Source of the DNA: an uncultured Clostridia bacterium | GTDB lineage: Bacteria > Bacillota > Clostridia > Oscillospirales > Ruminococcaceae | Assembly: GCA_947175655.1 (NCBI GenBank) | Contig: CAMWNQ010000033.1 | Span: 1 to 13,507, forward strand | DNA length: 13,507 nucleotides | Direction of reading: 5' to 3' | In this document: piece by piece, positions 1 to 6,384 of the stretch | Layout of the letters: every line of letters starts with the position of its first letter | How positions within the stretch are numbered: the first letter of the stretch is position 1 | The notes under the pieces: generated by a model | Told to the model about the DNA's origin: nothing | What the model saw: only the letters and a program-made list of their open reading frames with translations | Database searches by the model: none | Translations under genes and position numbers: made by a program

Positions 1-723
1 TTCGTCTATTATGCCACCTGAATTATTTCGCAAATCAAATATAACATTTTTAATATTTTGATTTTCTTCAACTGCATAATTAAAATTATCAACTGTAGAT
101 TCATCAAAAATATTAAATCTGTAATAAAGCGTATCCTCATTAATTGCTTTATACAAAACATTCGAGTACATTTCTAAAAAATTACTTCTGATAAAATCAA
201 TCTCAAAACTTTCACCGTCACGCAAAACATCAAGTTTCATTGATGTACCATCTTTTCCCATAAGTTCAGAAATAATATTATAATATCCGGAATCAGTAAC
301 TTTTACTCCATTTACAGCGGTAATAATATCATTTTTTCGGAGATTCATTTTTTCAGCCTGAGAATCCGGTTTTACATTGGTAATGAGAATATTCCCTGTT
401 TTATCCTTATCAATCTGAAAACCGCTTGATTTTAATGTAATAGACTCATTTACATATTTTTCATTACTCATATTTGAATTGTAATAATAAGTAAATCTGT
501 CATCAAGACCGTTTATCAATCCGGAAATCATATTGTAAGTCATATCTTCTTCATTGACATCTTTATAAAAATTTTCTTTTACATCATCTATAACTTTAAT
601 CAATTCTCTATTACTTTCAGCAAATTCAATATCCTTCTTATAATAATTATAAGTGATTGCATATGTCATACCTGCAACAGCAAAAGTTTCTAAAATTCCA
701 TATATCAGGCTGTTTTTATTCAT
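1..723 (-). CDS. S41-family C-terminal processing protease (CtpA-like), 3' end cut off by window edge
   Basis: The frame is open from the ATG at 723 to the left edge, giving 241 residues without a stop. A hydrophobic stretch at about residues 6-24 looks like an uncleaved membrane anchor, which would place the enzyme outside the membrane. A helical segment follows, with GLDDRFTYY (72-80) matching the 'GD-PYT-Y' motif of carboxyl-terminal proteases. A PDZ domain spans about 95-178 (VKPDSQAEKMNLRKNDIITA, then VNG). The start of the S41 core carries FDLRNNSGG (229-237), the family's D-R-N-GG signature. The catalytic Ser and Lys lie beyond the edge, so activity cannot be judged. An AAAGGGAG ribosome binding site sits 7 bases before the ATG. 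The gene follows the major pilin on the same strand, with a terminator between them. Expression is therefore by readthrough or from a promoter I cannot see. A link to pilin processing is inference only. Confidence 0.85.
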   Translation of the reverse strand, partial: MNKNSLIYGILETFAVAGMTYAITYNYYKKDIEFAESNRELIKVIDDVKENFYKDVNEEDMTYNMISGLINGLDDRFTYYYNSNMSNEKYVNESITLKSSGFQIDKDKTGNILITNVKPDSQAEKMNLRKNDIITAVNGVKVTDSGYYNIISELMGKDGTSMKLDVLRDGESFEIDFIRSNFLEMYSNVLYKAINEDTLYYRFNIFDESTVDNFNYAVEENQNIKNVIFDLRNNSGGIIDE

Positions 724-741
724 ATTTTTTCTCCCTTTCAT

Positions 742-773
742 AAAATAAAAACCTCTCTCACTAAGGAGAGAGG
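742..773 (-). terminator. Intrinsic terminator after the major pilin gene
   Basis: A perfect 8-bp stem (CCTCTCTC at 752-759 with GAGAGAGG at 766-773) encloses a 6-base loop. Read on the minus strand it is followed by TTTTTATTTT (751-742). It lies 38 bases after the pilin stop and ends 19 bases before the protease start. Most pilin transcripts should stop here, with any readthrough feeding the protease gene. Confidence 0.85.
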
Positions 774-810
774 CATATTAAAAAAATGGAAATTAAAACT
801 TCAAATATTA

Positions 811-1320
811 TTAGGATTTTACCTTTGCTTCAGCAGCAGTAAGAGCAGTATCTAATTTACCTGTTCCGCTATAAGTGTCATAGTTATCAACTGTTACAAC
901 ACCAGCTGGGAAAGTACCCGTATAAGTAGAATCTACAGCAACAGCTATAGCCTTGCAAGTACCACCTTTGCATGAAGCCTTGAAGCTAAGAGACTTCATA
1001 TCATCCATATAATTGCTGATTTTCTTGAAAAGAGAAGTACCATCTGTATAAGCAGCATTAGTAATAGTAACAGAGCTACCACCAGCAGTATATGCAATCT
1101 TCTTAACGCTTCCTGCATCACCACCTGCTTCATCTACTTCGATAAGAGCTGTATTTATAGCCTTGTATACTGAAGCAGCAGCTGTGTTAGCTGAAGAAAC
1201 TTTTGACTTCTTTACATAACCGAGCATTGATGGAACGAGAATAGCAGCAAGTACGCCGATAATTGCAATAACAACGATAAGTTCAACGAGAGTAAAACCT
1301 TTAACCTTTTTAGTTTTCAT
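811..1320 (-). CDS. pilA: Major type IV pilin (prepilin with class III signal peptide)
   Basis: This 169-residue prepilin has a short basic leader, MKTKKVKG, followed by FTLVELIVVIAIIGVLAAIL. The prepilin peptidase should cut after Gly8, leaving Phe at +1 and the conserved Glu at +5. The hydrophobic N-terminal helix (about 9-35) holds the protein in the membrane and later forms the fibre core. The remaining ~130 residues are Ala/Thr/Ser/Lys-rich and end without a long tail. Two cysteines, Cys117 and Cys122 (SCKGGTCK), could form a small disulfide loop. I call it the major pilin because it is short, has its own strong promoter and terminator, and has an excellent ribosome binding site (AAGGAGGG, 8 bases before the ATG). 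The two longer prepilins sit inside the assembly operon, as minor pilins usually do. The assignment of major versus minor is inferred from this context. Confidence 0.92.
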   Translation of the reverse strand: MKTKKVKGFTLVELIVVIAIIGVLAAILVPSMLGYVKKSKVSSANTAAASVYKAINTALIEVDEAGGDAGSVKKIAYTAGGSSVTITNAAYTDGTSLFKKISNYMDDMKSLSFKASCKGGTCKAIAVAVDSTYTGTFPAGVVTVDNYDTYSGTGKLDTALTAAEAKVKS

Positions 1321-1343
1321 AGCGAAAACCCTCCTTAATAAAA

Positions 1344-1373
1344 ATTATAATTAACCGACAAAACATTAATCAA
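1344..1373 (-). promoter_or_regulatory. Possible proximal pilin promoter
   Basis: On the minus strand, TTGATT (1373-1368) and a perfect TATAAT (1349-1344) are 18 bases apart. Transcription from here would begin at about 1337, essentially at the ribosome binding site (1336-1329), so the leader would be extremely short. It may be a chance match in AT-rich DNA. The -35-like element lies inside the 16-bp sequence shared with the pilB/pilD region. Confidence 0.25.
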
Positions 1374-1377
1374 AAAA
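1362..1377. repeat. 16-bp shared intergenic sequence, copy 1 (pilin leader)
   Basis: AACATTAATCAAAAAA on the plus strand, identical to 4423-4438. It lies 41 bases upstream of the pilin start codon. Both copies are in non-coding DNA in front of pil genes, so a regulator site is possible; this is inference. Confidence 0.5.
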
Positions 1378-1449
1378 TACGAATCGGAAAAAATCACGAA
1401 GAACGTCAACAGTCGAGCTCTTAACTAATTGTGTTCTCTCTATGTACTT

Positions 1450-1478
1450 AGTATATCATATTACAAAAAAATTGTCAA
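1450..1478 (-). promoter_or_regulatory. Sigma-A-type promoter of the major pilin gene
   Basis: On the minus strand a perfect -35 box TTGACA (1478-1473) is followed after exactly 17 bases by TATACT (1455-1450). The -10 box is preceded by TGA, giving an extended -10. This is the best promoter match I found in the window and predicts a start near 1443, with a leader of about 120 nt before the pilin ATG. I see no known riboswitch fold in that leader, including no cyclic di-GMP aptamer, though I could not fold it computationally. Confidence 0.75.
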
Positions 1479-1530
1479 TAGATTTCCAAAATAAAAACTA
1501 ATTATGAATAAATTTTTACGGAATTGAATT

Positions 1531-1544
1531 CTTAAACGTTTAAG
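1531..1544. promoter_or_regulatory. 14-bp perfect palindrome upstream of the pilin promoter
   Basis: CTTAAACGTTTAAG is fully self-complementary with a central CG, the form typical of LacI-family operators. Its centre is about 95 bp upstream of the predicted pilin transcription start and about 50 bp after the pilT stop. It could also form a weak AT-rich hairpin, but no T-run follows on the minus strand, so it is a poor terminator. The operator role is inference. Confidence 0.4.
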
Positions 1545-1588
1545 TAGGAGGTTTTTTCGTCAAATTGCACAAATAACAGTTAAATATA

Positions 1589-2659
1589 TTACATTGCGTG
1601 GAGATAACGATAGAATTCCTGCTTATCCTGACATTTTTCAAGAGCATCTTTTTCAGCAATGACATTAGTCTTAACAAATCTCGCGAGTTCATAGTCAAGA
1701 CAAACCATTCCAAACTGTTTACCGGTCTGAATAGCATTTTGAATAAGGTGAACCTTATCATCACGAATCTGAGCAGCACAGGCATCAGTTACATTGAGAA
1801 CTTCAAGAGCAGCAACACGTCCGCTTCCATCCTTTTTAGGAATAAGAGTCTGAGAAATAACGCCTACAAGGTTATTTGCAAGCTGTGTACGAATCTGTTT
1901 CTGCTGATGTTCAGGGTAAACGTCAATAATACGGTTAATTGTATCAGAAGCACTTGTTGTATGAAGTGTGGACATTACAAGGTGTCCTGTTTCAGCGGCA
2001 GTAACAGCAGCAGTGATAGTTTCAAAGTCACGCATTTCTCCAACGAGGATAACATCAGGGTCTTCACGGAGTGCAGCTCTTAAAGCAGCAGCAAAGCTTG
2101 GAACATCATCGCCGATTTCTCTCTGATTAACCATACATCTTTTATGTTCATGAACATATTCTATAGGGTCTTCAATAGTAATGATATGTGCGGATTTGTT
2201 AAGATTTACATAGTCAATCATACCTGCAAGAGTAGTTGATTTACCTGAACCTGTAGGGCCTGTTACAAGTACAAGTCCTCTTGGACGCATTGCAAAATCT
2301 GCAAGAATTGGTGGAAGTCCTAAATCATCAAGAGTAGGAATATCATTTCTGAGAAGACGGATTGCTATAGCAGTACAACCACGCTGAAAATATATATTTA
2401 CACGGTGACGATATCCGCTTCTAGTGGTAAATGAAAAGTCGGTATCCTTATGAGCTGCAACGCTTTTAGCCTGTTCTTCGTTAGTCATCTGATTTACAAT
2501 TGAAAGTATTTCTTCTTCGTCCATTTCTGGATATTGTGACCTCATAGTTCTGAGCTGACCATTAAGACGTACAACCGGAGCAATACCGGAAGTAAAATGC
2601 AAGTCTGAACAGCCAAGAAGTCTTACTTCGTCTAAAATTCTGTGAATCTGAATAGCCAT
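1589..2659 (-). CDS. pilT: Type IV pilus retraction ATPase PilT
   Basis: This 356-residue secretion ATPase matches the usual PilT length (about 340-370) and lacks the long N-terminal domain of PilB. The N-terminal PAS-like domain (1 to about 115) begins with SDLHFTSGIAPVVRLNG. The RecA-like core has Walker A GPTGSGKS (134-141), an Asp box TIEDPIEYVH (161-170), Walker B DPDVILVGEMRD (200-211) and a His box GHLVMSTLHT (225-234). The hexamer powers pilus depolymerisation at the cytoplasmic base. In the C-terminal domain the place of the retraction signature AIRNLIRE is taken by a divergent ACAAQIRD (293-300), followed by the typical K-H-I-AIQTG-GM-LD pattern. The gene follows pilB by 30 bases with its own GGGAGG site and is surely co-transcribed with it. 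No clear terminator follows the stop. Confidence 0.93.
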   Translation of the reverse strand: MAIQIHRILDEVRLLGCSDLHFTSGIAPVVRLNGQLRTMRSQYPEMDEEEILSIVNQMTNEEQAKSVAAHKDTDFSFTTRSGYRHRVNIYFQRGCTAIAIRLLRNDIPTLDDLGLPPILADFAMRPRGLVLVTGPTGSGKSTTLAGMIDYVNLNKSAHIITIEDPIEYVHEHKRCMVNQREIGDDVPSFAAALRAALREDPDVILVGEMRDFETITAAVTAAETGHLVMSTLHTTSASDTINRIIDVYPEHQQKQIRTQLANNLVGVISQTLIPKKDGSGRVAALEVLNVTDACAAQIRDDKVHLIQNAIQTGKQFGMVCLDYELARFVKTNVIAEKDALEKCQDKQEFYRYLHAM

Positions 2660-2689
2660 TTTAAAAATCCTCCCTGATTAAAAAATAAA

Positions 2690-4363
2690 TTAAATTGCAT
2701 ATGTTACTCTTACGAGTTCATCTATAGAAGTGCTTCCGTTCTGCACAAGTTCAGAAACATTATCACGGAGCAATCTTGTGCCATTAGCTCTGGCAGCTTC
2801 TTCAATCTGTTCTTTAGTACCGCCCTGAGCGATGATAGATGAAACAGTAGAAGTACAGTGAATAATTTCATGAATAGCAGTTCTTCCCTTATATCCTGTA
2901 CTGTTGCAGGCTGCACAGCCACAAGCTTCATAAATCGGTACAGACTGATTGATTTTCATAAGACGGTTTTCTTCATCCGTTGACATTCTCATTTTTTTGC
3001 AATTAGGACAAAGAACTTTTACAAGACGCTGTGCTATAACACCGATAAGAGAAGTGGCAACCATATAAGGAGCAACACCCATATCAACAAGTCTGACAAT
3101 TGTTGAAGCAGCATCATTAGTATGGAGTGTAGAAAGAACCAAGTGTCCAGTAATAGCGGCTCTTATACCAATATCAGCAGTTTCAGCGTCACGCATTTCA
3201 CCAATCATAACGATATCAGGGTCCTGACGAAGAATAGAACGAAGGGCAGCAGCAAACGTCATACCTGCTTTTGTATTAACCTGTACCTGATTAATACCAT
3301 CAATATTTTTTTCTACAGGGTCTTCAACTGTGATAACGTTTACATTAGGCTTTGCAAGTTCACCGAGTGCAGCATAGAGAGTAGTTGTTTTACCTGAACC
3401 TGTAGGGCCTGTTACAAGGATAACCCCGTGAGGACATTTAATCATTGATTCAAAAAGCTGATAGTTATATTCAGTCATACCAAGGTCAGTAATCTTACGA
3501 AGAGCAATCTGACCGGTTGAAAGAATACGGATAACTATTTTTTCACCGTTTACAGTAGGAAGTGAAGATACACGGACATCAAGTGTAGTGCCGTCAACAG
3601 TCTGAGTAAAACGGCCGTCCTGAGGTACTCTCTTTTCAGCAATATTCATACCACTTATAAGTTTAAGACGTGTAGCAAGTGGACTCTGAACAACGCTTGA
3701 AATATTCATAAGTTCAACAAGGTCACCGTTAACACGGATACGTATTCTTGTATATTCTTTAAATGGTTCTATATGAATATCGGTAGCATCTGCTCTGAAA
3801 GAGTTTTCTACAATCTGAGTTGCAAGCTGAACTATAGGAGCACTTTCAACTCTATCCTTAGAACCGTCATCTTCATCAGCTATTGCACCTCTTAAAGCAT
3901 TTACGCTTTCAACAACGCTGTTAACACCATCCATTGCATAACATTTTCCGATAGCCTTTGTTATAGCGGAATGTGTTGCAAAAACAGGGTCTGTATCCAT
4001 ACCAGTCATAACCTTGATATCTTCAAGTATATTAAAGTTATAAGGGTCATCAGTAGCTATAATAAGACGACGGCCTCTTATATTGATAGCAATTACTGAA
4101 TGTTTTCTTGCTAAATCTTCAGGAACTTTTTTAACAGCTTCAGAATCAATATCAAAGTGTTCCAAATCTACATAAGGAACATGAAGCTTACCTGCAAGAG
4201 CTTTTGCAAACTGAGTTTCACTAAGTAATTTGCTTTCAACAATAATTTCACCGAACTTTTTTGCACCATTGGATTCTTTCTGTTTTGTAAGAACTTCCTC
4301 AAGCTGTTCTTGTGTGATTAAATTTTTTTCTACAAGATAGTCACCTATTCTGACATTTCTCAT
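2690..4363 (-). CDS. pilB: Type IV pilus extension ATPase PilB (GspE family)
   Basis: This 557-residue protein is of full GspE/PilB length. The N-terminal domain (about 1-140) is of the MshEN type, with two related segments: RIGDYLVEKNLIT (5-17) and KFGEIIVESKLL (36-47). Members of this fold can bind cyclic di-GMP. The ATPase core has Walker A GPTGSGKT (319-326), an Asp box VEDPVE (346-351), Walker B DPDIVMIGEMRD (381-392) and a His box GHLVLSTLHT (406-415). A zinc-binding tetracysteine follows (Cys452, Cys455, Cys483, Cys486, with an extra Cys481), which separates PilB-type from PilT-type enzymes. The hexamer drives pilin insertion through PilC. The start has GGAGG 9 bases upstream. It heads the pilB-pilT unit and diverges from pilD. 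Confidence 0.95.
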   Translation of the reverse strand: MRNVRIGDYLVEKNLITQEQLEEVLTKQKESNGAKKFGEIIVESKLLSETQFAKALAGKLHVPYVDLEHFDIDSEAVKKVPEDLARKHSVIAINIRGRRLIIATDDPYNFNILEDIKVMTGMDTDPVFATHSAITKAIGKCYAMDGVNSVVESVNALRGAIADEDDGSKDRVESAPIVQLATQIVENSFRADATDIHIEPFKEYTRIRIRVNGDLVELMNISSVVQSPLATRLKLISGMNIAEKRVPQDGRFTQTVDGTTLDVRVSSLPTVNGEKIVIRILSTGQIALRKITDLGMTEYNYQLFESMIKCPHGVILVTGPTGSGKTTTLYAALGELAKPNVNVITVEDPVEKNIDGINQVQVNTKAGMTFAAALRSILRQDPDIVMIGEMRDAETADIGIRAAITGHLVLSTLHTNDAASTIVRLVDMGVAPYMVATSLIGVIAQRLVKVLCPNCKKMRMSTDEENRLMKINQSVPIYEACGCAACNSTGYKGRTAIHEIIHCTSTVSSIIAQGGTKEQIEEAARANGTRLLRDNVSELVQNGSTSIDELVRVTYAI

Positions 4364-4393
4364 ACTAAAAACCTCCAGTTATAATTATTTTAC

Positions 4394-4422
4394 TTGTAAA
4401 ATTATCTATTTTATGTTATAAT
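4394..4422 (+). promoter_or_regulatory. Promoter of pilD
   Basis: TTGTAA (4394-4399) and a perfect TATAAT (4417-4422) are 17 bases apart, and TGT before the -10 box makes it an extended -10. Transcription should begin near 4429, giving a leader of about 30 nt. The divergent pilB promoter must share this 97-bp region. I could not pick a convincing match on the minus strand: the best is TTGATT at 4434-4429 with TAAAAT at 4413-4408, only 15 bases apart. Confidence 0.6.
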
Positions 4423-4438
4423 AACATTAATCAAAAAA
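4423..4438. repeat. 16-bp shared intergenic sequence, copy 2 (pilB/pilD region)
   Basis: AACATTAATCAAAAAA, identical to 1362-1377. It begins directly after the pilD -10 box, covers the predicted pilD transcription start, and lies 59 bases upstream of the pilB start on the other strand. A protein bound here could affect both directions; this is inference. Confidence 0.5.
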
Positions 4439-4460
4439 AATGAAAGGGGGGTAAAACAAA

Positions 4461-5294
4461 ATGGAATTTGAAAATGTACTGAAAAGCGATTTTATGGACA
4501 CTCAATTTTACATAATGTTTTATCTGATAGTATTTCTTTTCGGCATATGTATAGGAAGCTTTCTGAATGTTGTAATTCTCAGAGTTCCCGAAGGAGAATC
4601 ACTGATAAAACGTTCCTCACACTGTATGACATGTGAAGCAAAGATAAGAGCTATTGACCTTATACCAGTATTCAGCTGGATTTTTTTAAAAGGTAAATGT
4701 CATTCGTGTGGTAAGAAAATTTCCGTGAGATACCCTATAGTTGAAAGCCTTAACGGATTTTTATATATGCTGGTTTTCTGGGTAATGGACTTTAATACTG
4801 AATCTATAATAACCTGCGTTATGTTCTCACTTCTTATAGTAACCGGATTTATAGACTGGGACAGACTGGAAATGGAACCGATAATACTTGCAATAATATT
4901 TATACTTTCTATCCCCTCTGCAATCTTTACAGATTCTTTAACTTTGACAGAAAGAGTAATCGGAGCATTATGTATAAGTGTTCCATTTTTTATTATAGGT
5001 GAAGTGTATCGTATTTTCAGAAAAAAATATTATAATGAAGATATAAGAGGCATAGAACTGGGTGATACACTGCTTATGTTTGCAGCCGGAGCTGTCATAG
5101 GTACACAAGCTATTATAGTTTCAGCTTTTTTCGGAATTATAATCGCAGCATTATGCGGATTGATTATAAAAAAGATAAGTGGTGAATCCAAATTTGCATT
5201 TGGTCCTTATCTTGCAATAGGAATAGCAATAGGAACTCTCTGGGGAGAAAATATTGCCCAGTGGTATATACAGCTTTTAACAGCTGAATATTAA
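4461..5294 (+). CDS. pilD: Prepilin peptidase / N-methyltransferase PilD
   Basis: This 277-residue multi-pass membrane protein is the aspartyl protease that removes the short leaders of the four prepilins here and, in its family, methylates the new N-terminus. Its first membrane segment (about 18-40) contains GICIGSFLNVVILRVPEGES, the standard start of the family. The cytoplasmic domain has a zinc-type CxxC pair, Cys55/Cys58 and Cys80/Cys83, plus the RYPIVESLNG motif. The first catalytic Asp lies in GFIDWDRLEMEP (129-140) and the second is Asp202 in ELGDTLL. The usual GxGD has Glu199 in place of the first Gly, and the common Lys after GD is absent. The ATG at 4461 is preceded by AAAGGGGGG. 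It is the only gene on the plus strand, diverging from pilB and converging on the minor pilin operon. Confidence 0.93.
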   Translation: MEFENVLKSDFMDTQFYIMFYLIVFLFGICIGSFLNVVILRVPEGESLIKRSSHCMTCEAKIRAIDLIPVFSWIFLKGKCHSCGKKISVRYPIVESLNGFLYMLVFWVMDFNTESIITCVMFSLLIVTGFIDWDRLEMEPIILAIIFILSIPSAIFTDSLTLTERVIGALCISVPFFIIGEVYRIFRKKYYNEDIRGIELGDTLLMFAAGAVIGTQAIIVSAFFGIIIAALCGLIIKKISGESKFAFGPYLAIGIAIGTLWGENIAQWYIQLLTAEY

Positions 5295-5300
5295 ATTTTA

Positions 5301-5341
5301 AAAAAATCAGGCAGCAGCTTTTTAACTGCTGCCTTTATTTT
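5301..5341. terminator. Bidirectional intrinsic terminator between pilD and the minor pilin operon
   Basis: A 9-bp perfect stem (AGGCAGCAG at 5309-5317 with CTGCTGCCT at 5326-5334) encloses an 8-base loop. T-rich runs flank it in both directions: TTATTTTTTATTT on the plus strand and GATTTTTTT on the minus strand. It starts 7 bases after the pilD stop and ends at the last codon of the convergent minor pilin gene, so it should serve both transcripts. Confidence 0.92.
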
Positions 5342-6370
5342 TTATTTGGCTATATTAACTTCATCGCCTAAAGTGTAGATAATATATATATTATCATCAG
5401 GATTATTGCTTATATCGGAAGAAGAAGCCTGAAATGATGAAGTAATTACAGACTGTGCTACAATCTTTGATTTATCAACTTCCATCAAAGGAGTAACACC
5501 ATCTGCATGAAATCTTGGATTTCCCATAGCATCTGTTGCCTGTTTCTTGTCATAAATATAATATTTTACAGGATTTCCGTTTCTATTGATAATATTTACA
5601 AGTGGAATTGTTGCAACACTATACTGACAAGTAAAAGGATATTCCGCAGGGTCAGGAGATGCTAATTTGGCATATTCAATATTATCATAAGTAACAACAC
5701 CAATAGAAAAATTTTCAAAATTCAGACTGTGTCCCTTTGTAATATCTTCAACCTTGGCAGTATCATGTCCGGTATTGACAAGCTGACTTGCACCTAAAAT
5801 GTAATTGAATGAAAAATCCTTGCTGAAGAAATCAGGATTGAGCTGTGCAACTGCTTCGCCTATATCTGTACTTATTATAGTATTGCTTACATCATCAAGG
5901 TCACTTTCATTGCTGTGGTCAGAATCAAAATCAACCATACTCATAAGAATCTGACCTTTGCAAAGTTTATTCCCGTGAGAATCAGTTTTTACATTTCCTC
6001 CGCCGTCTTTTTCATCCTGATTAAGAATAGTCATAATTCTTATATTTCCTTTAGTGTAGACAGTATTAACACCATCTTTTGTATTTACAATACCCTTATA
6101 ATAACTATTCTTGAATTTATTCACTTCATCAAGCAAATCAACGCTGTTTCCCTGATAAACCCATACATTTTCAGCATATCTGAGTGAATCCTGCATATAG
6201 TCCTGAATATTGTCAACATATGCGTAAGTTCTTTCAAAATCACTTGCTGATTTGTTAATTCTGGATACAGGGTCAACAAGTGCTAAAGCTCCAACCATAA
6301 GTATTGAAAAAATAGCCATAACAACGATAAGTTCTATAAGAGTAAAGCCTTTTAATTTTTTATCTTTCAT
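5342..6370 (-). CDS. Minor pilin (prepilin, PilW/GspJ-like position), 342 residues
   Basis: The class III leader MKDKKLKG is followed by FTLIELIVVMAIFSILMVGA, with cleavage expected after Gly8 and Glu at +5. The mature protein has one N-terminal helix and a long, mostly beta-rich periplasm-type head, twice the length of the major pilin. An in-frame ATG at 6385 overlaps the upstream stop (TAATG). I prefer the ATG at 6370 because GGAGGG (6380-6375) lies between the two and the resulting leader is the same length as that of the major pilin. An Asp-rich stretch, VDFDSDHSNESDLDD (about 146-160), could bind a metal but does not fit a strict EF-hand loop. The turn motif DAMGNP (about 280-285) recurs in other subunits here. 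It is the last gene of the operon. It probably helps form the initiating tip complex; the GspJ/PilW match is by position and length only. Confidence 0.85.
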   Translation of the reverse strand: MKDKKLKGFTLIELIVVMAIFSILMVGALALVDPVSRINKSASDFERTYAYVDNIQDYMQDSLRYAENVWVYQGNSVDLLDEVNKFKNSYYKGIVNTKDGVNTVYTKGNIRIMTILNQDEKDGGGNVKTDSHGNKLCKGQILMSMVDFDSDHSNESDLDDVSNTIISTDIGEAVAQLNPDFFSKDFSFNYILGASQLVNTGHDTAKVEDITKGHSLNFENFSIGVVTYDNIEYAKLASPDPAEYPFTCQYSVATIPLVNIINRNGNPVKYYIYDKKQATDAMGNPRFHADGVTPLMEVDKSKIVAQSVITSSFQASSSDISNNPDDNIYIIYTLGDEVNIAK

Positions 6371-6374
6371 AGTG

Positions 6375-6380
6375 CCCTCC
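6375..6380 (-). promoter_or_regulatory. Ribosome binding site that sets the start of the last minor pilin gene
   Basis: GGAGGG on the minus strand lies 4 bases before the ATG at 6370. The alternative ATG at 6385 lies upstream of this site and could not use it. Confidence 0.7.
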
Positions 6381-6384
6381 GTCA

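Noticed and set aside
1321..1443. A possible cyclic di-GMP riboswitch in the ~120-nt pilin leader, as found before some clostridial pilin genes
   Set aside because: I find none of the conserved aptamer motifs of class I or class II, and only very weak hairpins by eye.
1541..1560. TAGGAGGTTTTTT on the plus strand as the 3' arm of an intrinsic terminator
   Set aside because: No matching CCTCCTA arm lies upstream on the same strand, so no stem can form.
1598..2083. Plus-strand open frame of 161 codons opposite pilT
   Set aside because: It is antisense to well-conserved ATPase motifs, has no good ribosome binding site, and encodes a low-complexity Ser/Asn-rich protein: a shadow frame.
5468..5520. 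EF-hand or dockerin-like motif in the giant subunit or in the 342-residue prepilin, suggested by Asp-rich stretches and a Ruminococcus-like host
   Set aside because: DSDGNLMLNAE and DFDSDHSNESDL do not place ligands at loop positions 1, 3, 5 and 12 together, and there is no duplicated dockerin unit.
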